From contig JAHDYR010000050.1 in the NCBI GenBank assembly GCA_019828565.1, positions 59,613-123,612 on the forward strand: a DNA stretch of 64,000 nucleotides, given 5' to 3'. Numbering within the stretch: the first letter of the stretch is position 1; every line of letters starts with the position of its first letter. Shown in pieces: positions 52,710-62,262 of this stretch. A program made the translations under genes and the position numbers. The notes below the pieces were generated by a model. That model worked only from the letters and a program-made list of their open reading frames with translations. It was not told the DNA's origin and made no database searches. This DNA comes from Carpediemonas membranifera. Lineage: Eukaryota; Fornicata.

Positions 52710-53555
52710 ATGGAACTGGATATTGCGTATCAACTGGTTGCTCTGAAGGAGATGAAGTCTATTGAGTCTCTTAAGATCAATTCCATCACGATTCAGAAGG
52801 AAAAGGTCCGGAAAGCTGTCATTCTTGCTTTCGCGCAGTCTCCCGCGGGTAAGAAGTGGGTAACGAGCACACTGAGGCTCTGTGCTGACCGCTACAGCGC
52901 TTCGATCCAGTACAACGTGCAGAGCATGTTGTTTGGCATGAACTCCAACGCCACATTCAACGAGGAGGCAGCAATAGCGACTCTGCGCGTTCATGAGAGG
53001 CTCTTGACCCCGCTACACCAGTCAGTCTTCGCTAACATGGTCAGGGCCAAGCACACGACACCGACTCTAGACGATTTCCTCGATACCGCGTGTGTCTTCC
53101 CGACTTTTACTGAGTTGGATCGCCTTGCCGCATGGGTGGGTGAGCGCAACCCCAGTGTCTGGGTCATCATGACGGAGGCTCGTATTACTGGCGTTTTAGA
53201 TGGTGAGATCTATGAGCCGCTGCTTCGGGCCGTTGCTGACGACGTTGATAGATTCACGTTCGGCAGCCCTGAAAAGTTCCTCCAGTTAACCGACACGAGC
53301 CTTGACTATGCCGTCGAGAGTGTCCAGATCAAGGACTATGCCAATCGTCGCTGCCTTGTCAAGTGGATCGGGTATCCTGTGCCTGTCACCGTTCCGCTGA
53401 CCGATACGTTGCGTGAGCTGGAGGCTGGGGAAACCTCGGGGTTTGTGGGCTTGCGACGGGAGATAACCTTCTCTGGGCGGGGTCGTACAACCGGGGAAAT
53501 TCAGAACAATCTTTTCAGGCGTCGGGAACCCGAGCCTGACGTTTCTGAGGAGTAA
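52710..53555 (+). CDS. 281-aa protein with chromo-like C-terminal segment
   Basis: Residues 1-190 are helical without recognised motifs (VTSTLRLCADRYSASIQYNV, LLTPLHQSVFANMVRAKH). Residues 198-238 read LDYAVESVQIKDYANRRC then LVKWIGYPVPVTVPLTDTL, the Y-x-V-E-x-(I/V) and L-V-K-W-x-G-Y pattern of a chromodomain, although the TWEP part is replaced by TVPLTD. The C-terminus is Arg/Gly rich. It lies 173 bases after the SET gene on the same strand, so a chromatin-writing and chromatin-reading pair is possible. Start MELDIAY. Confidence 0.6.
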   Translation: MELDIAYQLVALKEMKSIESLKINSITIQKEKVRKAVILAFAQSPAGKKWVTSTLRLCADRYSASIQYNVQSMLFGMNSNATFNEEAAIATLRVHERLLTPLHQSVFANMVRAKHTTPTLDDFLDTACVFPTFTELDRLAAWVGERNPSVWVIMTEARITGVLDGEIYEPLLRAVADDVDRFTFGSPEKFLQLTDTSLDYAVESVQIKDYANRRCLVKWIGYPVPVTVPLTDTLRELEAGETSGFVGLRREITFSGRGRTTGEIQNNLFRRREPEPDVSEE

Positions 53556-53795
53556 ATCAAGATAATATTGTCCAATGAGGCTCTTTACATCGCCTTCTAG
53601 CTCGATATTGATGTTGTTAGTGATTTTCTAGAGTACAGCACCAGTTTCGGTAATAGGGGGACAGACGAGCGCAAACAACTACATGGCTCCGAACTACACG
53701 CGTCTCGGCGTTGATATTGGTTATTAAATGCACTGCTGGTAGCATATTGAGGGATTTCGTCACTGTACTCGAATGCACAAGTGTGCAGTTTATGC
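53556..53795. repeat. 240-bp dispersed repeat, copy 2
   Basis: It starts at the base after the TAA of the 281-codon gene and matches 50287-50526. Both copies sit just 3' of accessory genes, so the repeat may be a transported 3' region (terminator or processing signal). Confidence 0.88.
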
Positions 53796-53964
53796 TTTCT
53801 CGGCCAGCCGACGATATTTACCACCACAGACAGCTGCATACAGGCTGTAGACTAGACATATACAGCAGGCTGAGTAATATAGCACCATACCCCCTACAAA
53901 CCGCGAATCAACCTCAAAGTCACATAAACATAAGCGATACGGTCGGTATATCAATCCTTTACTC

Positions 53965-55977
53965 TTACTTCTTCACTGACCATCTCCTCCTCTTCAGCCC
54001 GGGAGGAACCTTGCGCAGAGTGGCGTGTCCCCTTGTCACTTCGACCGCATACTCGATTTCCCACTCGCGACACTGTTGGGCAAAACACGCCAGGGCGCTC
54101 TGGCCGTTTTCGTTGGGCTTAAACGCGACATGTGTCACCTTGCCCTCCTCAGACTTGCTAAAAACGTACATGCCGACGACTGGATCGATCTTTGGGTCAA
54201 AATCCCGGACAACATGGAGGTATGCAACGGACTTTCCAGTCATTGAGCACCAGGCTTCAACAGCCCACTGAGTTAACCACTTCTCCTGCATGATTGGCTT
54301 ACCGATGTTGCCCTCCTCCGTGACAGTGTGTACACTGCACACTTCATGGAAAAGTTCGTCCCGGAGACCCTCCTCGGGCCGCCTGTACCCCGGAGTGGCC
54401 CGCCGGTTCATCTCTATCGCTTCCTTGTATATCTGCTCGCGGTAGTTGTCCGCCTTCGTCTCCGCTGCACACTGCTCTTCATTCGTCATCGTCTCCCAGC
54501 TCTTGAACGCATGAGGCTCCGTGACGCCCTCGATCATCATGAGGCAGTGTGTTATACAGTTGCCGTGGGGCAGGGTTTTGTATCTGACCCACTGCTTGCT
54601 CTTCTCCAGCTGATTGGCGACGTCAACTCTAAACTTGACTTCCCTGCTCCTCATCTGCTCGGAAGCTGGGTCGACGTGGTCGACCTGGACATATTCAACG
54701 TCCGACTCAGCCTCGAATGCCACCTCGTTGTCTGCCTCTTGCTCCTTATCTGCCTCACGCTTCTCCTCTGACTCTGCATTCACCTCTGACTCAGCCATCT
54801 CGTCCTCCTGCTCCTCCTCCTCTGCCTCACCCTCCTCCACTGGCTCCTCTTCCTCCTCTGACTCCTCCTCCGAGTCCTCAGGCCTGGCCTTCTCGGGCGT
54901 GATGATGAGGGCCTTGCGCTTCACAGACATGGAGGCCTCGGGCTCGTTCGTAGCGCGTCGGGGGCAGGAAGTCCTGGAGAGCGTGCCAGACTGTGGCGGC
55001 ATGGGGCTGGCGGCGAACGAAACATCGCAGGAAGCAAGGTACCCAACGTCATGCTCATGATGGATACGCCTGCACTCAAGAAAATGGTCTCTTCTCTCGT
55101 CAGTCACCTGCTTCTTCAGCCGCTCGACCTGCTCCTTGAGAGATTGGATCTCCGTCTTCTGGGCAGAGATCAGACTGGCTGTCACGCGACGTACGACTCG
55201 AGCTTCAGCAGGGAGTCTCGTGGTCAACGTCTTCTCGCCAGTAAGCGCCTGAGTATCGATCTGGTCGGCCCAGAGATAGCGCTGAAGCACGTGGTCGGCG
55301 TGATCCTCGCCGGGACAGGGGGCGTTATCCTTGCGGGCCCGCACACGACGAGTACCGCAGATCTCATCGTACACTCGCTCCCATACCACGTCATACTTGG
55401 ACTCGCGCGTGTATTCCATCTCCTTTTCCAACTCCTTCCGGTCTTCCTCATCGGCCAGCTTCATCATCTGAACCCGAGTACAATCCCTGATGTCCTCGTC
55501 CTCCTCCTTCGCGAGTTCACACTCAAGCCTAGCGTTTGTCTTCTTTCTAGCCTCACGAATGCTCTTCTTCACCCGAATACGCGCGCTCTCCACCTCGCCG
55601 TCGTACAGGTGCGTGAAGGTATCCCCGCCGAGGACCTGCTTCAGTGTTTTCTTGTGTTCCCCTGTGACCCTTTCACCCTCATTCAATTTCATCGTCGCCA
55701 TAAACTGCGCCTTAAGGTCCTTCTTCATATCTTCCGTCTCCTGGCGCGTGAGGCGGAAGAACGTGGCAATACGCTTGAGATTAACACCTGTGTAAACAAT
55801 TTCGCTCAGTAACGTACGTTCCTTGATCACAGTAGCGAGTAAATCGCGCCTAGGCAGCAAAAGCGCGCGAAGGACGTCGAATTTGCCTTTAGCGCTTGCA
55901 GTTGCATTGATCTTGGTCATTAGCTCCTTCTTATCGAACTCAGTGGCTTCTTCCAGCCAAGTGAACAAGTCTAGCAT
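53965..55977 (-). CDS. 670-aa coiled-coil protein with OTU-like cysteine protease domain
   Basis: Residues 1-300 are charged and helical (KRIATFFRLTRQETEDMKKDL, KKSIREARKKTNARLE), with a coiled coil near 275-300 (KTEIQSLKEQVERLKKQV). A strongly acidic stretch (SEEESEEEEEPVEEGEAEEEE) lies near 370-420. From about 455, KQWVRYKTLPHGNCITHCL matches the OTU nucleophile block, with C474 after G-N and H for the usual D. HEVCSVHTVTEE, WLTQWAVEAWCSMTGKSVAYLHV and EGKVTHVAFKPN (H616) fit the later strands and catalytic His, 142 residues downstream. OTU enzymes cut ubiquitin chains. Start ATG 55977 (MLDLFTWLEE). The first codons are duplicated at 38995-39030. Confidence 0.65.
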   Translation of the reverse strand: MLDLFTWLEEATEFDKKELMTKINATASAKGKFDVLRALLLPRRDLLATVIKERTLLSEIVYTGVNLKRIATFFRLTRQETEDMKKDLKAQFMATMKLNEGERVTGEHKKTLKQVLGGDTFTHLYDGEVESARIRVKKSIREARKKTNARLECELAKEEDEDIRDCTRVQMMKLADEEDRKELEKEMEYTRESKYDVVWERVYDEICGTRRVRARKDNAPCPGEDHADHVLQRYLWADQIDTQALTGEKTLTTRLPAEARVVRRVTASLISAQKTEIQSLKEQVERLKKQVTDERRDHFLECRRIHHEHDVGYLASCDVSFAASPMPPQSGTLSRTSCPRRATNEPEASMSVKRKALIITPEKARPEDSEEESEEEEEPVEEGEAEEEEQEDEMAESEVNAESEEKREADKEQEADNEVAFEAESDVEYVQVDHVDPASEQMRSREVKFRVDVANQLEKSKQWVRYKTLPHGNCITHCLMMIEGVTEPHAFKSWETMTNEEQCAAETKADNYREQIYKEAIEMNRRATPGYRRPEEGLRDELFHEVCSVHTVTEEGNIGKPIMQEKWLTQWAVEAWCSMTGKSVAYLHVVRDFDPKIDPVVGMYVFSKSEEGKVTHVAFKPNENGQSALACFAQQCREWEIEYAVEVTRGHATLRKVPPGLKRRRWSVKK

Positions 55978-56723
55978 CGTATATCGCCAAGAGACGTTAA
56001 ATGGTTACTAAAAGTTTATGTATATCGCCTGCGGCTTGTCAGAACTCATACCGTGACTACCACCAGCCGTCATCACACCCCTAGCCCTACCCACACGTCC
56101 ATTCTCTCCGATGCTGATTAAATCGTCCGGCCAGCGAGCCGGGGCCTTTCGCAAATTTAATATGGCCAAGAGACGTTATCTGCGGCTGAAAAGAGCCCCA
56201 TATAACCCCCTATGAAGTTATACGGAGAAATCATCGCCGATTTTCACGTTTCGGCGAGCTCCGGCCAAGGGGTCCAGGAGTCAGCTTTTGGGGGAAGGTC
56301 TGTGGTGCTATAACGTACCTCGGGACGCACTGTGGAGGCCCCTAGAGTACTCGGTCATGGCATGTCAGACCAAGGGTCCCTCAAATCTGGCCCTATTCAG
56401 GATGCACCCCCTAAATGTTCCGTTGCAAGCGTCTGACGGGCGTTCTCTGGATACCGACCAAGATGGAGGTCACGTGGATCAGGGGATGCGAATTGCGGTA
56501 TTCTGGCTATGCCTGGTACTCTCAAATCATCTATACTGCTCTTTGCTCCATTTATAGTTCATATCGTATGGTCCTGGTGGACTTATAGTTGTTGATGTTG
56601 TTTAGGGATAATTGTTGCTTTAATGATGCTCTGCGCCCGCATACTGATGTTTCTTAGTGTTGTGCACATGCCTACTACGTTAAAGCCGCCAGTATTCTTT
56701 CTATTCTTAAGATCCTCATTTCA
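55940..56723 (-). repeat. 784-bp segment duplicated at 38995-39778
   Basis: It covers the first codons and upstream region of the OTU-like gene. Probably the source of the copy fused to the HEPN array, because here it is joined to the complete OTU gene. It contains the likely promoter of the OTU-like gene. Confidence 0.9.
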
Positions 56724-57000
56724 GTCTCGTTGCGAGCATAAAGTGCACATTGTGAAAGGAAATTGGGTGGTTATATAATGGATACAGGGCAGGAAAAGGT
56801 ACACGAATGCCGTCCTGAGGTTTGGCATGGGATACTGATCTCATACGTCAAAAATGGGCGGTGGTATTCGAATTTCAGAATTTCGGCATGTCCGAATTCC
56901 GAGGCAAGCGGGTAGGGTGTACAAAACCTGGCCTGGGTCCCTACTGGAGCTAATAGATAACAGTATCACCGTGTATTCGGTTTTCAGAAATATAACTTGT
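56724..57000. other. Spacer with short palindromic motifs
   Basis: No gene seen. The segment holds AATTTCAGAATTTCGGCATG and CCGAATTCCG, partial echoes of the inverted repeat that follows. Confidence 0.35.
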
Positions 57001-57196
57001 GTTGGTATTGCAATTTCAGAATTACTTCCAGTACCGGAGATTGTCTTAGAATTTGGATGTTCATGACTACTTTAAAATTTTAAAAAGTTCCCATGAACCC
57101 ACTCCAGCTCAGGATTGCGGATCTGAGCCAAGTTTAGGTCGAATCCAAGTATTTGATAATTTTGTATGTACGAAATTCTGAAATTGCAATACCAAC
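57001..57196. repeat. MITE-like element, perfect 23-bp terminal inverted repeats
   Basis: GTTGGTATTGCAATTTCAG at 57001 is mirrored exactly at 57174-57196 (ending GCAATACCAAC); all 23 bases pair. The 196-bp unit carries no gene. Immediate flanks show no clear target duplication. It reaches into the upstream part of the next ORF, so the ATG at 57166 lies in the repeat. Confidence 0.75.
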
Positions 57197-57210
57197 AGAA
57201 AACTCGTGTT

Positions 57211-58407
57211 ATGGAGGTTCTAGCTGCAAATAACGACGATATTGTTAAGCGCTGGTCTGATAGAGTTTCAGTGAAGACGCGTAGTGTGTACAAGAAGCAC
57301 CTGGATGACGTTTTGGCCAGCATTTGCCAGGAAACAGGCGCTGAAATGCAGAAGGGCATCGAGATTGTCCGAAGCGACAACGTTACGACTTATTTGGCGC
57401 ATTATTTCGCTACAAAGACGCCTGCTATGGCTAAGAGGATCGTTTCGGCTGTTCAGTCTTTCCGGAACTTCGACTTGCCACACCCCGCGAAGCCGTTGTC
57501 CTGGAAAGAGGAGGAAGAGGTGTCGCCTGCATCAGTTGAGAGTCTCCCCAGCCCGTATGGCGCCATTGCCATTCTGCTCAACCAGACGGGCTGGGAGTAT
57601 TCGTATCTCCAAGGTAATCTCCCCGATGCGATAGACCTTACCTCGTGCCCGAGCTGGATGGGCTTTGGCACGCTCAAATCGGGATTCCCGCAGGCCAGTG
57701 CTGTATCGGAGGCGCTCAAGGTTCAGGGGTTGACGGTTCGCATGCTTCGCTTTGCGCAGCGGATCGACGTGTCCACCGATAGGATGCAGTCTATCGGCAC
57801 GCTAGAGCGCCGCGGCAGACCGCAGGAGAAGCCTCAGAAGGTCATTAAGGACAAGCGCATCAGCCTGACCGATGAGCAGTTCAGGCACCAGTTGGCGTCC
57901 AGTCACTTAACGACCACGCGGCGCCCAACGATCCTCGATCTCAACCCGGAGATCCGAAGCTCTGCCGACCTGGTGCCGCCGATGCTCGATGACTGGCTTT
58001 ACAACAGGCTCAAGGCCAGAATGATCGAGCTTCACGATACTAAGAAGAAAGAGAGGCAAAGCGAGGCTGACAAGGAGGCGGAGTTCGGCTCGCCGACTCG
58101 CGAGACAGAGATGCCAGAGGGCGAGAGAGAGGGCGATACTGACTAGGAGGCGGTGTCCGACGAGCCAGCTTACCAGGCAGAGTGGATGCACTACGAGGTG
58201 CCAGCTCGCGAGGAGAGCGAGGAGGGCGCCTTTGGTGAGGAGGTGGACTTATGCAAGAGTGCCGATGAGGAACCAAAGATCGACCACGACGAGCATGGCG
58301 GGGAGGTGGCGGGCAGAGATGGTGATGGGGAGATTCAAGAGAACGTGATTGATGAGGAGCGCTCAGAGAGCGATACTGCCGACAGTATCGTCTTTTCCTT
58401 CATCTGA
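57211..58407 (+). CDS. Protein with recombinase-type N-terminal helical domain, interrupted by TAG
   Basis: ATG 57211 (MEVLAANNDD) is preferred to 57166, which falls in the inverted repeat. Residues 8-90 (IVKRWSDRVSVKTRSVYKKH, TTYLAHYFATKTPAMAKRIV, VQSFRNFDLP) resemble the SAM-like core-binding domain at the N-terminus of tyrosine recombinases. No catalytic R...HxxR...Y domain follows. The C-terminal part is charged. A TAG at 58144 ends the ORF, yet the same frame stays open for 86 more codons of the same acidic style (EAVSDEPAYQAEWMHYEVP to SIVFSFI). Either a recent nonsense change or readthrough joins them. Confidence 0.5.
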
Positions 58408-58571
58408 CATTGTAAAGAGGAAGAGTTTATGATTGGAGCATAGCTGATGTCCATAAACACCATTCATAAGCCAGTCCTGGCTTGTTTTCCACTGCTACTT
58501 CTCTCGTTGCGACGTACAGCTAGCTGTCGCGAAATGCACTTTAAGACCAATTTTCACACAGCTACCTGTGC

Positions 58572-59876
58572 ATGGTGTTCGAGCTAGATAGCGACAAGCT
58601 GGAGCGACTTACTTCCTTACCTGGTAATAGTAGACAATATCTGCACGACTTTGAACCTGAAAAGCTGCAGGTCGTGATCAAAGTTGATGAGCATTATGGT
58701 ATGGAGGTTCCCACCCTGCTAGCGCTCAAGGACAGTCCGCATGTCCTCCCTGTCGTCGATACAGGTTTTGTCGACCGTGATCCAGCCTTCATGGCTCCTT
58801 TGGTCAACTGTACCCCCTTCGCTGGCATCTGCAAGGCTCACTCCAGCGTGCAGTTCCGCTATGTTTCGCATCTGCTGCAGGCAGTATGCTACATGCATGA
58901 CCACGGGGTTGTCCATTGCGATATTAAGCCAGACAACTTCCTCTTCAGCAAGAGTCAGAAGGGATACCTCATTGATTTTGGGTCTGCAATGAGGAAGCCG
59001 GCTAATGGCGACGACAGGTGGGCCATACAACTGAGATTCGCATCCGAGTATCGCGGCACCCATGGATATTTGCCCCCAGAGCTTTTCTACGAGTACCTTG
59101 TCTCGCGCTCAGTGATTCCTGCTGCACGCGACACCTCCAAGCTCGCGCGCATGACGGCAGGGGCTCTTTCCGTCACTTCTTATGTCGTGACACCTGCATC
59201 GGACATTTACTCTTGCGGTATTGTCATTATGATGCTCGTTAACGGTCTCTCTAAGTCCCCCTTTGCCGCGAAGGTGACTGACATGGGTGCAAACATGGCG
59301 CAGATCGACAACAAGAAGAAGAAGAAGATGCTGAAGCTTGGTAGCTTGCTGAACTGGTGCCAATTCTATGGTGGGCAGTTGCAGTTGTCACCTCAGGCAC
59401 AGACACATTTCAAAGATTTCCTCGAGTGTGTCAATGTGAACTCTGAGCTCCCGATTCGCGGCACCACGCCACCTACTTGTCTCAGCCTGTACGACCTGGC
59501 AATGCAGATGCTCCACTTCGACCCTGCGAAGCGTCCCACTGCTGCCGAATGTCTTGAAAAGCTCAAGGTCATCATGCGCGTGCATGAATGCGTCGCCAAG
59601 CCGAGTCCGCTTCTGTTAGATGATACAGAAGAGGTCACCCTGTCTGCAGCTCAGCGAAAGAGACTGACCGACTGCTGTCAGCGAGGGTTTGAGGGTCAAG
59701 TCTTCTATCGGCGCTGCATAGTGTGTGGTAGAGACCTTCATGGACGCGAGAACGTCAGCTGTGACACATGCCACAAGGGATACAGGCAGGTGAGCACCAA
59801 TAAGTGCGCAAAAGGTGTGCGCGGAAGACTGCACAGGCAGTTTATTGCAATGATTGAGCGGACGAAAAGAGATTGA
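58572..59876 (+). CDS. Protein kinase with C-terminal zinc module (434 aa)
   Basis: The kinase core lacks a clear glycine loop but has VVIK (K37), E45, the catalytic loop HCDIKPDN (115-122, D117), IDFGSA (D135) and GTHGYLPPE in place of APE. HCD instead of HRD is tolerated in several kinases. ASDIYSCGIVIMMLVNG follows in the C-lobe. After the kinase (from about 382) comes C382-IV-C385, C397-DT-C400 and C412, a zinc module similar to the one in the HEPN-like protein: CIVCGRDLHGRENVSC against CVVCGESVDDREWAC. Likely a Ser/Thr kinase. Its substrate is unknown. Start MVFELDSDK; no downstream partner on the same strand. Confidence 0.8.
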   Translation: MVFELDSDKLERLTSLPGNSRQYLHDFEPEKLQVVIKVDEHYGMEVPTLLALKDSPHVLPVVDTGFVDRDPAFMAPLVNCTPFAGICKAHSSVQFRYVSHLLQAVCYMHDHGVVHCDIKPDNFLFSKSQKGYLIDFGSAMRKPANGDDRWAIQLRFASEYRGTHGYLPPELFYEYLVSRSVIPAARDTSKLARMTAGALSVTSYVVTPASDIYSCGIVIMMLVNGLSKSPFAAKVTDMGANMAQIDNKKKKKMLKLGSLLNWCQFYGGQLQLSPQAQTHFKDFLECVNVNSELPIRGTTPPTCLSLYDLAMQMLHFDPAKRPTAAECLEKLKVIMRVHECVAKPSPLLLDDTEEVTLSAAQRKRLTDCCQRGFEGQVFYRRCIVCGRDLHGRENVSCDTCHKGYRQVSTNKCAKGVRGRLHRQFIAMIERTKRD

Positions 59877-59990
59877 TACTTTCTGTGATGCAGGAATGAG
59901 ATCAATGCTGCTGACAGGTCTCGAGATGGCAGAGGTGCTGGAGAAGAGAGCGCAGAAAAGGCATCAGAAGTAAATGTCCTAAGGAGATGT
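59877..59990. other. Spacer between kinase and tandem array
   Basis: About 110 bases of 3' flank with no gene. The array unit begins near AACAGAAGTAGC at 59991. Confidence 0.4.
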
Positions 59991-60449
59991 AACAGAAGTA
60001 GCAAGCAATGTTTAATAACGTATGAACAGTCCTTTTGATGTTGTTTAGTGATTTTGTGCATTAACGACCGAGAACAGTGGAGTGCAACGCAGATGTTGGT
60101 TATTGATGGTAGATGGCGCGCTTTTGACGACAGCTGGTTGCTTTTGCAGTATAAAGAACCGCATAGCTGCCACTAGTTCCTTCCAATAATGCTTTCCCGC
60201 CATTTTGAGGTTGGAATGAAATTCCAAGCACCGTGCACTTTATGTAATTGCCCAATATCAACGCCACCCCCGCCCCCAGCGCCTCCACGCCCCACGCCAA
60301 CGCCACCTCCGCCCCCTGGCGCTCAGTTCAGGAGATGTCCGGTCGATAAGCCATAAACTGCACGGATCCACAAACGTGGATTGGCCTGAACGACAGCGCT
60401 GAGGCCCAAACAGGTGGTGAGACATTAAAAAGACTCATTTGCAATCCAT

Positions 60450-61618
60450 TTACTCAGTCCTCACCCTCTTACCACTTGTCTCGATCTCTGAATCATCCTC
60501 TATTGTGTTGTCCGCATGCTTCTGCTTTTCGGGCGACTCATGGGTCACCGCCGCGGTTTGTCCGAGACCAAATGCCATTCTTGCAAACGCCATAAGGTCT
60601 GGCGGGAATGTACTGCTTGTCGTCAGAGCATTGTAGATCTCAGGACGGATATCTTTCGCCGTTGAGTAAACCATGCACAGATGACTGTGAACAATGAGGG
60701 TGCTCAAGCCCCTGACTGTATCGTTATCCTTCGGGATCATTCGGTTCTTCAGCAAGGAAGTGAAGTCGGCGAAGTGGATGATGATGACACCAATGATGTT
60801 GTGGAACTTTGACATCATGCTTTCTGTCTCACCCATCAGTTTCAGACGCTCCACAACGTTGTTGTAGAAGGGGGTCTTCGTTATGTTAAGGCGTGTGGAA
60901 AGTGCACCTTGCTTGTTCGCCTGGACAAAGATCCTCTGCTGCTGAAGAGCCACTGAGAGCAGGGCGTCGCTGGGGGCCACGTTTTCGTTATACTTAATCT
61001 TCTGGCTTGACAAACAGTCGTAGAGACAAAGCTGGTAAGCAATCCAGGCCCGAATAACTCGGACGTTGTTCTCCTGGAATGAGTGTTCCAGCTCGTGAAG
61101 GGTCGACTCACTGGCGTTGAAACCATCCATCCCAGAGATATCGATGGTAATGGCAGAGTTTTTCGGCACGCTGCGAATCCACGTTTCAAGGCTTGTCTCT
61201 TCCTGGCGGCTGAGGTTCTTGAGTGGTACGATGACCTGCTGTTGTGTCGGGGCAGGCGTACCAGCGCGTCGCGGCGCCAGCTGTCCCACTTCTTTGTCTG
61301 CACCTTCTTCTTCGCAGACTTGGTGGTCTTGGGCTGAAGCTTGGATGCAGGCTTGGCGGTTTCTCCTACCGCGACAGGCACATCTTCAATGGGCTCTTGG
61401 GGAATCTCCGCCAGGAGATCTAGCTCTTTCATGATAGACGGGCTGTCGGCGAAGAGATCGCGCAAGAAACGGTCGAATGCTCTGTCAAACTCACCAGAAA
61501 TGACCGCGGCGATATTTCGGGCCTGTCTGTTGTTTCTTTCTGATGGGACAGCGCCACAAGTAAGCTCAATAGCAGCAATAAGCTGCTGCAAATGCAGTTC
61601 TGACTCCAGAGTGTCCAT
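60450..61618 (-). pseudogene. Tandem-family gene, unit 1, two overlapping frames
   Basis: ATG 61618 (MDTLESELHLQQL) opens a frame with a lysine-rich linker (TTKSAKKKVQTKKWDSW). A second frame 61289-60450 (no ATG, GTG only) carries the rest, from NLSRQEETSLETWIRS through GMDGFNASESTLHELEHSF to ESPEKQKHADNTIEDD. The downstream frame lies at -1 relative to the first, with the switch near 61250-61300 in an A/G-rich run (AAGAAGAAGG). The same arrangement is present in unit 2, so it predates duplication. A programmed -1 shift, a short intron or a fixed mutation are all possible. Related to 50608-51809. Family unknown. Confidence 0.55.
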
Positions 61619-62262
61619 TGCTGCATAAGCTGCACATGAATCCAGCCTGGTCGATTCCTTCACGCGGCAGACAAGAAGAGAGACGTGCCAGGCATGGCAC
61701 TCTCTCTGGCAATGGCAAGTCTTCAACGGGAAGCCGCGAACGCCTCGTTGATCTGTCTTGGCATTTGTTGAGGACAACACAGCTGTAAACGACAATAAGA
61801 TGAAACAGAAGTAGCAAGCAATGTTTAATAACGTATGAACAGTCCTTTTGATGTTGTTTAGTGATTTTGTGCATTAACGACCGAGAACAGTGGAGTGCAA
61901 CGCAGATGTTGGTTATTGATGGTAGATGGCGCGCTTTTGACGACAGCTGGTTGCTTTTGCAGTATAAAGAACCGCATAGCTGCCACTAGTTCCTTCCAAT
62001 AATGCTTTCCCGCCATTTTGAGGTTGGAATGAAATTCCAAGCACCGTGCACTTTATGTAATTGCCCAATATCAACGCCACCCCCGCCCCCAGCGCCTCCA
62101 CGCCCCACGCCAACGCCACCTCCGCCCCCTGGCGCTCAGTTCAGGAGATGTCCGGTCGATAAGCCATAAACTGCACGGATCCACAAACGTGGATTGGCCT
62201 GAACGACAGCGCTGAGGCCCAAACAGGTGGTGAGACATTAAAAAGACTCATTTGCAATCCAT

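Noticed and set aside
57166-57210. Upstream ATG of the recombinase-N-like gene
   Set aside because: It lies in the 23-bp terminal inverted repeat of the MITE-like unit. The ATG at 57211 is a better start.
58153-58407. Separate small acidic gene after the recombinase-N-like ORF
   Set aside because: It is in the same frame as the preceding ORF and continues its composition, so it is better read as the same gene beyond a TAG.
61619-61795. N-terminal extension of the tandem-family gene (MSFTAVLSS...)
   Set aside because: The composition is Cys-rich and unlike the rest. MDTLESEL at 61618 fits the alignment with the homologue at 50608-51809.
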